From Opitutales bacterium UBA5694 (lineage in GTDB: Bacteria; Verrucomicrobiota; Verrucomicrobiia; Opitutales; Opitutaceae): a stretch of DNA of 64,000 nt. The stretch lies in NCBI GenBank assembly GCA_002420185.1, contig DIHO01000001.1, positions 1 through 64,000 on the forward strand. Direction: 5' to 3'. Made by a program: the position numbers and the translations under genes. The notes under the pieces were generated by a model, which was given only the letters and a program-made list of their open reading frames with translations, was not told the origin of the DNA and ran no database searches. This document shows, one piece after another, positions 8,327 through 17,227 of the stretch (position 1 is its first letter; every line of letters begins with the position of its first letter).

Positions 8327-9316
8327 CTACATCCAATCCAGGACTACACCCAACACGGGCTCGCTCTTCGATTCAATTAACCTCCACGCTTCCGCCGCCT
8401 TTTCTGCAGGAAATCGATGTGTAATCAGTGGCAGAGTTTCCAACACCCCTTCCGAAACCAGTTTCATTGTTTGCACCAGACGTTCCGGTGTCGCTCCAGA
8501 TACGAGATCAATAGACAACTCCTTGTAGCGAGGTGGCTGCAAGGCAAGGCAATCATCCGTTCCGTAAAAACCCGCCGACACTAAATGTCCAAATCGCTTC
8601 ATCACGCTGTCTAAATGACCCATGACCCCCAGCGACCCCACGGTATCCACGCCCACCTGTACGCCATCAGAAAATCGCTCCCTCACCGTCTCCATCCAAG
8701 CACCCTCTTTATCCAGCAGGGTCTCGCCTTTTTTGAAATACCCCAATCGATCCTCATGTCGCCCAACCATCACTACTTCAGCGCCCCCGGCAGCCAGCAT
8801 TTGTCCCGCCCATTGCCCCACCAAGCCATCTCCCACGACCACTGCCGCGTCACCTGGTTGGAATCGAGGTCGATCGCCACAATTGAATCCCACTTGGGCC
8901 AATACCAGTCCCGAGTACGCCACTGGGTCTAATCCAGGTGGGAGTTTCAGAACCGCTCCACGACTCGAAACCGATGGAGAAACATGACCCCCCCTTGGCT
9001 CAAACATTCCCGATATCGAACTCACGGATACAAATACGGAGTCCCCTTTCTTCAAATCAACAACATCGGGTCCTACCCAATCCACGATTCCCACTTTCTG
9101 GTAGCCCGCCACAATTGGGAACGGGGTCGGATCACCAGGCCGCCACGGGGTGTCGCCGTCAATGCGCTCTCCTCGTAAATAGGAACCTTCCGTCCCGTTA
9201 CTTATCCATGAATGGCTCACATCCACAACGACCCGATCCGACTCTGGTTCTGGACAATCGACCGATTCGAACGAAACCTCGTTCTTACTCTTAAATACAA
9301 CCGCTTTTGCTTTCAT
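8327..9316 (-). CDS. MDR dehydrogenase lacking zinc ligands
   Basis: 329 aa. The N-terminal GroES-like domain carries SWISNGTEGSYLRG where zinc enzymes have the catalytic Cys, so the protein belongs to the 'S-x-GTE' MDR group and is probably zinc-independent. The nucleotide-binding segment is VVVGDGLVGQWAGQ. It is the first gene of a two-gene operon with 7359-8324 (gap 2 bp). The ATG at 9316 is well placed. The 347 bp upstream separate it from the divergent Asp-box gene. Function is inferred as sugar oxidation within the cassette region; the exact substrate cannot be stated. Confidence 0.75.
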   Translation of the reverse strand: MKAKAVVFKSKNEVSFESVDCPEPESDRVVVDVSHSWISNGTEGSYLRGERIDGDTPWRPGDPTPFPIVAGYQKVGIVDWVGPDVVDLKKGDSVFVSVSSISGMFEPRGGHVSPSVSSRGAVLKLPPGLDPVAYSGLVLAQVGFNCGDRPRFQPGDAAVVVGDGLVGQWAGQMLAAGGAEVVMVGRHEDRLGYFKKGETLLDKEGAWMETVRERFSDGVQVGVDTVGSLGVMGHLDSVMKRFGHLVSAGFYGTDDCLALQPPRYKELSIDLVSGATPERLVQTMKLVSEGVLETLPLITHRFPAEKAAEAWRLIESKSEPVLGVVLDWM

Positions 9317-9663
9317 CCTCTATATCAATGGCTATCAATTCTTGGCAGTCGATCAGAACAACGCTCCCAAACTAAGCAAATCACTCCCAACCCGTCGAGA
9401 GCATACTATAAACTGAAAATGAGACTACACCCAGTCGCGTAATTTTTCTTTGATTCATCATTCAATTGCTCAGTATGAAAGAGACGTCTGAATCTTAGTC
9501 CGACACAAACCGCCAGATAGTCGCAATTCTTGCCTACCACCAAAATTTATTTGACGCTGTATCGTATAACGGGTCGTTCCCACCGAATCTCCAATTGGTT
9601 TACTGTACACTCCACTCAGTCGTAACTTGTAAAGGCTACAAGGGTACTATATCCACTACTACG
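9317..9663. other. Divergent intergenic region
   Basis: The region lies between the minus-strand MDR operon and the plus-strand Asp-box gene and should hold both promoters. It is AT-rich with candidate hexamers (TTGACG at 9551-9556, TATAAC at 9565-9570), but their spacing is too short to call a promoter. The 9-mer CCCACCGAA at 9579-9587 matches half of the palindrome at 7282-7301. Nothing else is recognisable. Confidence 0.3.
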
Positions 9664-10701
9664 ATGACCCCAAACACTATCTCAAAAACTCTCATCTGTC
9701 TCTTCTATTCCCTTGGGGCTAATTTTTCTTTATCGGGACAACCCCCGACCATCGAAACCTACGTTTGTGCCGCTATAAACAAAAACTACGTCATCGGCTC
9801 AAAAATAGTTACAACCAGCGGATTGCACCGACTCGAGCCATCCGGAGAATGGCGCCATATTGGCCTAAATGACCCGACCGTTTCCGCAGTATCTTTCGAT
9901 CCCCGCGACCCGCAAGTCTTTTATACGGCGGCCCTAAACGGTGCTCTTCGAACCGTCGACGGAGGAGCTAGCTGGAGAATCATGACGGGCTGGGATATCA
10001 CTGAACCCAAAGACGTCTGTGTCGATCCTCATTCACCCAACACCGTCTATCTTGCGCACCCTGGTGGAATCGCCTTGTCAAACGATCAAGGCATGAGTTG
10101 GCAAGCCTGTGAACGCGGACTTCCAGATCACGGCAAATACACGCAAACCATCGAAGTTGATCGGGTCCGACCAGGACGCGTTCTCGCGGGCTGCGAAAGC
10201 GGTATCTATCTGACACAAGACCACGCACAGAGCTGGCGACGTGTTCTCAAAACCCGAGAAACCGTCAACGACATACAGCAGTCACCTCACAATCCTAATA
10301 CCTGGACCGCCGTCACTCAAAGTGCGGGAGCCTGGATCTCGCGTAACTCGGGTAGAACCTGGACCAATCTACCGAATGCTCCCACTGACGGATCCCTATA
10401 CAATGTTGCTTTCGACGGTACAAACCCCGATCGTCTCGCTGTAGGCAGCTACACTTTCGGCGTACTTACCTCCGAAGACGGCGGCGTCACTTGGGTATCC
10501 CGGAACGAAGGTCTTCCTATGCCCCAAAGAGTTTGGCGTGTCGGCGTCCACCCTGGTACCGGGCATTTATTCGCCAGCGTCTACCAAAAAGCCGTTTTCA
10601 CATCCAACAATTTTGGACGGACTTGGAAAAAGATCGGGCTAGAAGGTTCCGCTGTTAATGGCTTCCTCTTTCTATCCGTTCCAACCTCGATAAACCCATG
10701 A
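9664..10701 (+). CDS. Secreted Asp-box (BNR) repeat beta-propeller protein (cassette copy B)
   Basis: About 345 aa from the ATG at 9664, which begins a good signal peptide (MTPNTISKTLICLFYSLGAN...); a longer frame would need a TTG at 9595. Six Asp-box repeats are visible: TVDGGASW, SNDQGMSW, TQDHAQSW (degenerate), SRNSGRTW, SEDGGVTW and SNNFGRTW. It is homologous to 4305-5309, including the MTGW segment after the first box. It overlaps the following 635-aa gene by ATGA, as in copy A but with gene order reversed. Predicted extracellular or periplasmic propeller of unknown ligand. Confidence 0.8.
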   Translation: MTPNTISKTLICLFYSLGANFSLSGQPPTIETYVCAAINKNYVIGSKIVTTSGLHRLEPSGEWRHIGLNDPTVSAVSFDPRDPQVFYTAALNGALRTVDGGASWRIMTGWDITEPKDVCVDPHSPNTVYLAHPGGIALSNDQGMSWQACERGLPDHGKYTQTIEVDRVRPGRVLAGCESGIYLTQDHAQSWRRVLKTRETVNDIQQSPHNPNTWTAVTQSAGAWISRNSGRTWTNLPNAPTDGSLYNVAFDGTNPDRLAVGSYTFGVLTSEDGGVTWVSRNEGLPMPQRVWRVGVHPGTGHLFASVYQKAVFTSNNFGRTWKKIGLEGSAVNGFLFLSVPTSINP

Positions 10702-12605
10702 ACCCGCTCCTAACAATAGTCTTATTGGCCACGCTTTTGATCACGGCCCTCGTCAAGGCTCAACCGTCCTACGAAGGTCCTCACCCAAATCTCGCAGTAG
10801 TCGAAGATCCGACTCTCCGTCGTACTCAGTACAATGAGCGCGTCCAGGAGGTAATCCAATGGCGGGCTAATATTGTCGAGCGTGGTGACTCAGAAAAAAT
10901 GGACCTCGCCTCCGTTTCAGCGAATCTCCGGCTGGGACGCAAACTCGACGCTTGCTCTGACAGGGTCATCGAAATGATGGAAACGCCTGGATCCGGCCCC
11001 TTCTGGATGCTACCCACCGTTTGTGTCGCCTTCACCGGTAGAGATCTACTTTCCGAGGAAGCCAAAAACGCTATTCGCGACGCCTGGCGTTTGACCTATC
11101 AACTGCGTGGCGACACCGAGAACCACTTTGCCATGTACTATTCAATGCTCTATCTCATGTCAGAGATGTACCCAAACGAATCGGGCGACCAATGGTATAC
11201 AGGGAAGAGTTCGGAGGAAAATCTAGCCGAATCGCGTGCCTACTTAATCGACTGGATGGATATTATGACCACTATTGGGCAGGGTGAATTCAATCCCACC
11301 CACTATATTGGTGAATACGCTATCCCCATGCTCTACCTCTTCGCTTGGGCTAAAGACCCCGAAATGCGGATACGTGGGAAAATGGTTCTCGACTGGCTCT
11401 ATGCCGGACTTGCCGCCAACACTATCAACGGCGTACTTCGCGGCCCCAATGCCCGTACCGACGATAGCTCCGTCGTAGAACGGTGGAACAGTCTTAGCTC
11501 CTTTTTCTCTTGGCTCAATTTCGGCAACTGCCCGCCCACCCGCGGCTTCAGCTGGGGTAATTACTACGCCATAGTCGCTGACAACTACGAGGTGCCCGAG
11601 GTTATTTACAGAATAGCCACTGATCGCGATATACCCTTTGAACAACGTGACCTGAAGCGATCCCGACACCAGTGGCGATATAGTGATGTGGGCAAGGCTC
11701 CTATCTACAAGACTTCCTACACAACCAGTGAGTACGCCGTCGGCTCATACCAAGGCGGTATGGCCGACCCCATTCAAACCCATGTCTGGGATGTGACCTG
11801 GAAGACTCCAGACCCGCGCGGCATACATCCTACGATGTTTTCCATCCACCCTTACTCTGCATCTAAGGGAATGCAGGCATACTTCAACGTAGGCCCAGAC
11901 ACTATGGTCAAAGCTGTCGCCGCGGAAGGAAAACCGTCCTACGATGTCGCCGACAAGCTGGTTGGCTGCTCCCCATACGAACAAGTTTTCCAAGATCTCG
12001 ATACAGTAATCGCTCTTTACGACATCCCCGAAGGAACACGCTTTGAACAGGTCAACGGATTTTTCTCTAAAGATCTTTCCAATCTCACAGAGGACGCATC
12101 CGGCTGGATTTTTGCTCAAGGCGGAAGCTGCTACCTCGCCTACCTCCCACTCGCCAAATATGAATGGGAACCTCATATGGCCTACCAACGACTGCCATCT
12201 GCCTCCAACGGCTACCGCTATGAACGGGTCCCAACAGGCAGCCACGTCCTCATCAGCCCCCATCGTCGAAACGGCACGATTCTGCAAGCGGCCTCCGTTT
12301 CAGAGTTCGCAAGTTACAAAGCCTTCCAAAAGGCTGTCAAATCGCTGCCACTTGAAATCGAACTCACCCCGGTCCCTAGTGTTTCCATGAGAAGTCTGCG
12401 GGGAACCGAAATTGTCTGCACATTCGGGAAAGATCCCCTGCGAGACGGGAAACGGGTCGACTACTCTAAATGGAAACTTTTCGAAGGCCCCTACCTCAAT
12501 GCAGAAAAGAATTCTAGGAAACTCGAGATCACCCACAGAAGACTAAAGCGTACCCTTGATTTCAATACGCTAACGATCAGTGACACCGTCATAAAAGAGC
12601 CATAA
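10698..12605 (+). CDS. Secreted lyase-like protein of unrecognised family (cassette copy B)
   Basis: 635 aa with a signal peptide (hydrophobic LLTIVLLATLLITALVKA). It shares with the 642-aa paralogue the blocks RGDTENH, WYTGKSSEE, GQGEF, YRIATDRD, KTSY, GSYQGG, SPYEQVFQ, LYDIPEGTRF, SGWIFAQGG, and a C-terminal VDYSKWKLFEGP segment. The two are therefore full-length homologues, though clearly diverged. A helical lyase-like N-terminal half and beta-rich C-terminal half are inferred; no family name is assigned. It starts within the stop of the Asp-box gene (ATGA), implying equal expression and perhaps a complex. It is followed by a short REP-like palindrome and the convergent GxGYxYP gene. Confidence 0.7.
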   Translation: MNPLLTIVLLATLLITALVKAQPSYEGPHPNLAVVEDPTLRRTQYNERVQEVIQWRANIVERGDSEKMDLASVSANLRLGRKLDACSDRVIEMMETPGSGPFWMLPTVCVAFTGRDLLSEEAKNAIRDAWRLTYQLRGDTENHFAMYYSMLYLMSEMYPNESGDQWYTGKSSEENLAESRAYLIDWMDIMTTIGQGEFNPTHYIGEYAIPMLYLFAWAKDPEMRIRGKMVLDWLYAGLAANTINGVLRGPNARTDDSSVVERWNSLSSFFSWLNFGNCPPTRGFSWGNYYAIVADNYEVPEVIYRIATDRDIPFEQRDLKRSRHQWRYSDVGKAPIYKTSYTTSEYAVGSYQGGMADPIQTHVWDVTWKTPDPRGIHPTMFSIHPYSASKGMQAYFNVGPDTMVKAVAAEGKPSYDVADKLVGCSPYEQVFQDLDTVIALYDIPEGTRFEQVNGFFSKDLSNLTEDASGWIFAQGGSCYLAYLPLAKYEWEPHMAYQRLPSASNGYRYERVPTGSHVLISPHRRNGTILQAASVSEFASYKAFQKAVKSLPLEIELTPVPSVSMRSLRGTEIVCTFGKDPLRDGKRVDYSKWKLFEGPYLNAEKNSRKLEITHRRLKRTLDFNTLTISDTVIKEP

Positions 12606-12624
12606 AGGTAGCGGATGGTCTCAA

Positions 12625-12647
12625 TGTAGCCGCGATCGCTGATCGCG
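12625..12647. repeat. REP-like extragenic palindrome
   Basis: The sequence TGTAGCCGCGATCGCTGATCGCG contains a perfect 7-bp stem (CGCGATC/GATCGCG) with a 3-nt loop. It lies between two convergent genes. A related element with the same TGT-G-CGCGATCG-TGA-CGCG layout is at 19061-19085. Confidence 0.5.
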
Positions 12648-12716
12648 TTTAATATACGCACTTGAGGAATCAACGATCATAGTCACAGGATTGGCCAGTG
12701 ATCCATCTAACCCCAA

Positions 12717-14357
12717 CTAAAAACCCTTGAAGTGCACTGGGTCGTCTTCCTTTCGAAAACGCGTCTCATAGGTTTTATTGCTCGCAGCGAACTTGAGAAA
12801 ACGGTCAAGGGCCACCACCTCTACAGGCCCTTCAAGATTCTCTACTACTGTGACCAGGCTATTCACGTCGTTCGACTCCCTCACATGAACCGCCAAAAAG
12901 TAGGGACGTTTTGAATTTAGGGTAATCAGTTCATTCAAGTCAGCTGTCACTTCATCGCGTGGCCGTTTTGGATCGATGTAGTAATCGTAGGAAATCATCG
13001 GACGCGAGTCGCGGAGATCCCTCGTACGGGCGGGGCCGTATCCATTTATGAATCCCAGTACATCCGGAAAAGCCTCGTAATATGCATCCACTGTCTCTTC
13101 GAATAGATCCGCATTCCCTACATTCCCATCTGCAGCTGAGTTATCCATGATCTCCATAACGTGTTCGTCGAGCACTGTCATCAACTGTTTTGCCTCCTCC
13201 ATCAGCACCGGAAATCGGTCTTTAGGAATATTATTTGGATACATATAACCCGGCCCAGAAAGCCCGCCGATAAAGTAGTCATTAGGCGTCGCAGATTCGT
13301 GGAAATACTCGAGGGCCGCTGGAGAAAACTTCGTCCAGTTCATCGTAACTTGCCAGGCAAAGGGCAATTTGCCGCGTCCGGGCTTTGTCCATACGCCGAT
13401 ACCCACACTGTCGGACTGAACGAAGGTGATATAAACCTTCTCCTCAGCTATGAGTACCGCGTCTTTGGCGACCTGGTGATTGTTTGTGAAGCGAAATCCA
13501 GACGTAAAATCAAACTGACAATTGTAGCTCAAATTCGGAAGGTTGTGTAGTCCCTCCATTTTGATCCCATACATCGACAAAAGCATGGTCGACTGCTCTT
13601 CCGTGTCCTTGCCATAGGGATGCCAACCGAATACAGTCGCACCCACATTGAGGTCTTCAAGCAACTGCCGATTGAGTACCAATTCGTCCGCTTCTTCCGG
13701 ATCCGCAGACAACTCGTGGAAAAACATCCTTTCTCGAATTCCCCAGTCTGCCATTGCCGGCATCATCACGCGTCCACGGTGCCCACCCATGAGCATTAAC
13801 TTATCTCGATTGCAACGATGCCAATACCGATTGATAGCGTCTGAATAAATTTCGGCATGGCTTTGACCCGTGTAACGCCCCCGTAAATCATCGATAGGTT
13901 TGAGGCCGTGTTTTTGAACAATCGGTATCAGCGCTTCGGTGACAACTACACCGTCTTCCAAACCCGCAATTGTGAAAGCAATATTGAGGGTAGGCCCCAC
14001 CTCAGCATCCCATACCACATAGCCTTTTGCCGAAGACTTGAAGCGCTCCAAAGCAGCGTCTATCGTCTTTATTTCCGTAAACGATACACCATGCTTCCGC
14101 TTATAAAAATCGAAGAGCGGCTCGGTGATCTCCCATTGGAAATCCGGAGGATGAATGATGTAAAGCTGTGCCTCTTCTCTGTTGGCCAGTCCTTGCAGAC
14201 TCACAAGCATTGCCTTTTCTGGCAATCCGCTCGCGACTTCCCAGTCGAGATCGAATCGCATCGAATACGCGTTTTTGAGCGGCTCCTCTTTCGCAAATAC
14301 GAACGCGGAACCCATCGCGATAAATAAAAGGGATATAGCCTGGAACGAGCAGTTCAT
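12717..14357 (-). CDS. GxGYxYP family putative glycoside hydrolase, secreted
   Basis: 546 aa with signal peptide (LLFIAMGSAFVFA). Near residues 365-372 it has SGPGYMYP, matching the motif that names the GxGYxYP family, with the family's N-terminal region before it (WEVASGLPEKAMLVSLQGLANREEAQLYI type). These proteins have been proposed as carbohydrate-active enzymes; biochemical activity is poorly defined. It starts 5 bp after the 178-aa secreted protein gene, so the two form an operon. It converges on cassette B. Predicted periplasmic or extracellular location. Confidence 0.8.
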   Translation of the reverse strand: MNCSFQAISLLFIAMGSAFVFAKEEPLKNAYSMRFDLDWEVASGLPEKAMLVSLQGLANREEAQLYIIHPPDFQWEITEPLFDFYKRKHGVSFTEIKTIDAALERFKSSAKGYVVWDAEVGPTLNIAFTIAGLEDGVVVTEALIPIVQKHGLKPIDDLRGRYTGQSHAEIYSDAINRYWHRCNRDKLMLMGGHRGRVMMPAMADWGIRERMFFHELSADPEEADELVLNRQLLEDLNVGATVFGWHPYGKDTEEQSTMLLSMYGIKMEGLHNLPNLSYNCQFDFTSGFRFTNNHQVAKDAVLIAEEKVYITFVQSDSVGIGVWTKPGRGKLPFAWQVTMNWTKFSPAALEYFHESATPNDYFIGGLSGPGYMYPNNIPKDRFPVLMEEAKQLMTVLDEHVMEIMDNSAADGNVGNADLFEETVDAYYEAFPDVLGFINGYGPARTRDLRDSRPMISYDYYIDPKRPRDEVTADLNELITLNSKRPYFLAVHVRESNDVNSLVTVVENLEGPVEVVALDRFLKFAASNKTYETRFRKEDDPVHFKGF

Positions 14358-14362
14358 ATCAT

Positions 14363-14899
14363 TTATGGTCTGGAGGAATCACCTACCGGCAGTCGGCGGA
14401 ATCGGTACACAAGCGGGTTATTGCGGGACGAGCGAAGCTCAATCAGCGTCAGCGTTTCGCCTCCTTCCCCCATTCGATACTCGCTGTAAATACGAATTGT
14501 CGCGTCGCCTTGGGAAACCTCGACTGGAAGCTCCGCTTCCACCCGCAACGCACGACTACCGTCTAGCCATTCCGAACTAACCGTCGCCGAGAATGTCTTC
14601 GGCGCGTAAATCGCCATATGGCGGGCCTCGATGCGAAAGAAATCCGGTATCTTAACCGTCCGGCGCGTGTTAACGACATTGGTCTTCAAAACCCGCGTCG
14701 AGCGCCAACGCATGTCGTGCGTAATGGATATCTCAGACCCACTCGTCTGGATTTCAACGTCCATGTTCGTCCAGCCATCTAGTGCGGAGCTATGCTCCAC
14801 ATCAAGCCGCCAACGGCCATTCCAGTCGGAATCCGCCAAGGACACCACAAACGGAAACACTGACCATGCTAGTATAAAATTGAAAAGGGGTCTTTTCAT
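14363..14899 (-). CDS. Secreted hypothetical protein, beta-rich
   Basis: 178 aa with signal peptide (FNFILAWSVFPFVVSLA) followed by DSDWNGRWRLDVEHSSAL, an opening seen in small lipocalin-like or calycin-type beta-barrel domains. The remaining sequence alternates as beta strands. I do not recognise a named family. It is upstream of and nearly abutting the GxGYxYP gene, so a partner or ligand-binding role in the same pathway is inferred only from position. Confidence 0.6.
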   Translation of the reverse strand: MKRPLFNFILAWSVFPFVVSLADSDWNGRWRLDVEHSSALDGWTNMDVEIQTSGSEISITHDMRWRSTRVLKTNVVNTRRTVKIPDFFRIEARHMAIYAPKTFSATVSSEWLDGSRALRVEAELPVEVSQGDATIRIYSEYRMGEGGETLTLIELRSSRNNPLVYRFRRLPVGDSSRP

Positions 14900-14973
14900 A
14901 AGTTCGAACCATATGAAACTTACAGTGCCCCAAGATCAGAGCGATGCAAAACGCGCTTTACCATAAAAACCCC

Positions 14974-15308
14974 TCACCAACCCACTAGTCCATTTACGCT
15001 AATCATCTTACCCCAATCCTCCGGCGTTGCCTCGATTCCCTTCAGAACAAATAGGGCCGCCGCGTTTATCAAGATGCTAATCGGTCCCAATCTTTCTTTG
15101 ATACTTTCACACAAATTCTGGATCGCCGATACATCCAACATATCAACCTTTCAACCCAGGCGACCAATCTACAATGCCCTACCCCGATCAATTTTCGATC
15201 CAGCGATGCAGCCGAAGAGCCTTCTTCAGCGAGTCCCTTTCCCTCGGCAAATTCCAAATCCTCTGATCCTCCCGCAATGATCAATACTTTTTCAGAAAAT
15301 CCCTGCAT
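14974..15308 (-). pseudogene. Decayed short-chain dehydrogenase (SDR) fragment
   Basis: The first frame reads KVLIIAGGSEDLEFAEGKGL then AEEGSSAASLDRK, which aligns by eye with the SDR N-terminus but has lost the Gly-rich cofactor motif. After a frameshift near 15170 a second frame continues with VDMLDVSAIQNLCESIKERL, then GPISILINAAALFVLKG and IEATPEDWGKMISVNGLVGW before a TGA at 14974-14976. This is the SDR middle region (the NAA motif and the ISVN helix). The catalytic YxxxK part is missing. The order and spacing of the two pieces are those of one ancestral gene. Confidence 0.75.
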
Positions 15309-15850
15309 TACCCCTAATCTCTCTCATTGTTATTTTAAAATAAAATACTCGCGCTGCGACTCGACCTCACGGTTTGCAAACGTGTCCTTTTATCCCGAGC
15401 CTAATTTATGCACATGAGACAATTTTTGGCCGAACTTGTATCCAATTATTCACCTATCGAATTTTGAAGCGGCCTATGCCGATACGCTTAACTTTATCGC
15501 AATATTGCAAAACCTCTGACAGCGGCCTTCCGTCACCCATGAGATTTGTATGTGACTAGGTATTGGTAATTGGGTCCGTGCCGCTTAGTTTAATGGGAAA
15601 GAAATTTTTTGAATAGCTAAGGATCCAGGTACATCGATCCGAGCAGCAAAAACTAAGACTCCGAGCGGCTTAACGTAGACCGATTGCCACATCAAATTCT
15701 ATCTATGGGAACCCTGTTTCAACTTAATGCTTGCACCCATTGAATATCAACGGTGACGCATCGTTTTTCAGGTACTGAGAATGGAATAAGCCCTCGGCTC
15801 GTAAACAGACTGTTTCTGAAAAGCAATTGATCGATATCAGCTTTCGATCT
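15309..15850. other. Intergenic region, no gene seen
   Basis: 542 bp without a supported gene. A perfect 14-bp AT palindrome TTATTTTAAAATAA lies at 15330-15343, just upstream of the SDR remnant. No RNA gene or repeat is recognised. Confidence 0.4.
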
Positions 15851-17128
15851 TCACGCCCTCGACACGATCTCTTTCACCGCCTCCACCACGCGGACACATT
15901 CTTCTGGGGAATTATATATGTGCGGGGAAACACGAACGGCGTTGAGACCCTGCTCTGTCACTCTGCGGCAACGCAGCTTGTAATCACGAGTCAGAGCATT
16001 ATTCAGGGGATCAAATGACACCTTCGAGCTTTTGAACGTAATAATAGAACGTCTCATTTTAGGATCGGACGGCGTCAGAACTGAAATACTGTCGATCGCC
16101 TCAAGCTCCCTGTAGAGCTGCTCTACGAGCGACGATCCGTATGCTTCTATGCGTTCAACCCCAATTCTAGTTTGGAAGTCAACCGCCACCCGCAATCCTT
16201 CGACTAGCTCGGTATTACGCGTTCCATACTCGTAGCGACGCGCCCCGGGGTTAAACACGATATTGTCCGGCAAAGTATAAGAGGCCGAAGAATGGCCGCC
16301 CACATGGGTTGCATCGACCTCGTCGACTCGCTCCGGGTCGATGCATAATATCCCGGTTCCGCGCGGTCCTCCCATCCACTTATGACCACTAGTAGCGTAG
16401 GAATCGCACCCAATTTCGGACAGGTTGATCGGGATCATTCCCGCACTCTGAGCGCCGTCAATGTGAAACCATATACCCTTTGATCGCGCCAATTTAGCGA
16501 TCGCTTTCACATCCATCAATATTCCGGTTGGGGCGGTAATGTGGCTCACCTGAATCACTCGAGTACGAGGCGTAATCAGTGATTCAATACGATTGAGGTT
16601 CCCTTCTTGGGAGTGCGGGTCCGGTTCGAACACCCGGACTCGAATACCATCGTGCTTACTCCGGCTTAACCAAGCGAGAGAACCGCCGGGGTGAGCGTGC
16701 GATTCAAAAATCACCTCGTCACCACGCTTCAGGTCAAGCCCAGCCGCGATGATTGAATTCGACTCTGTTGCGTTTCGAGTAAAGCAGATCGAATCTAATC
16801 CAACTCTCAAGTAACGGGCCACCACTTCCCTAGCCACATCCATCAGCGCGTGCCCGGTTTCTGAGATGCTCTGAAGCTCCGCGGATTTCTCCGCCACGGC
16901 ATCCATAACGATCTTCGGAGCAGGTCCAAGTCCTCCACAATTTAAATACACCCTATCAGGCGTCAGAGAATAAAATTTTCTAATAGAGGCCCAAAACCGA
17001 TGAGGGGCATTGGAATCAAAAACGGGGAGTTCATCCTCATTTTGCCTACTACTCCCGCATCCGGTGACCCAAATCGCTGACGAGCCCAGTCCGAGAGTCG
17101 CAACGAAATCCTTCCTGTTCATTGGCAT
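15851..17128 (-). CDS. Exported PLP-dependent class V aminotransferase-like protein
   Basis: 425 aa. The fold-type I class V signature is present: SGHKWMGGPRGTGIL with the Schiff-base Lys, and FHIDGAQSAGMIPINL upstream with the PLP-binding Asp. It belongs to the isopenicillin-N epimerase-like / cysteine desulfurase-like branch. The N-terminus MPMNRKDFVATLGLGSSA runs into a lipobox-like VTGC (Cys24), suggesting export (Tat-like, with RK rather than RR) and possible lipid anchoring, which is unusual for a PLP enzyme but recurs in related gene clusters of environmental bacteria. It stands alone between the SDR remnant and the Gfo/Idh gene. Substrate unknown. Confidence 0.8.
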   Translation of the reverse strand: MPMNRKDFVATLGLGSSAIWVTGCGSSRQNEDELPVFDSNAPHRFWASIRKFYSLTPDRVYLNCGGLGPAPKIVMDAVAEKSAELQSISETGHALMDVAREVVARYLRVGLDSICFTRNATESNSIIAAGLDLKRGDEVIFESHAHPGGSLAWLSRSKHDGIRVRVFEPDPHSQEGNLNRIESLITPRTRVIQVSHITAPTGILMDVKAIAKLARSKGIWFHIDGAQSAGMIPINLSEIGCDSYATSGHKWMGGPRGTGILCIDPERVDEVDATHVGGHSSASYTLPDNIVFNPGARRYEYGTRNTELVEGLRVAVDFQTRIGVERIEAYGSSLVEQLYRELEAIDSISVLTPSDPKMRRSIITFKSSKVSFDPLNNALTRDYKLRCRRVTEQGLNAVRVSPHIYNSPEECVRVVEAVKEIVSRA

Positions 17129-17227
17129 GGTCTATTTCGCAAAACTCTCTTCGCTCTGGCAAATGGATAATGCTGATTTTTTAAAATTGCCATGCCGATT
17201 CGATAACTAGGGGGCTCTTCAAATTCG

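Noticed and set aside
9551..9570. TTGACG...TATAAC as a promoter
   Set aside because: Spacer of 8 bp is far too short for a sigma-70 promoter.
11745..12287. 180-codon minus-strand frame
   Set aside because: Entirely antisense to the strongly conserved 635-aa gene; no start context or domain.
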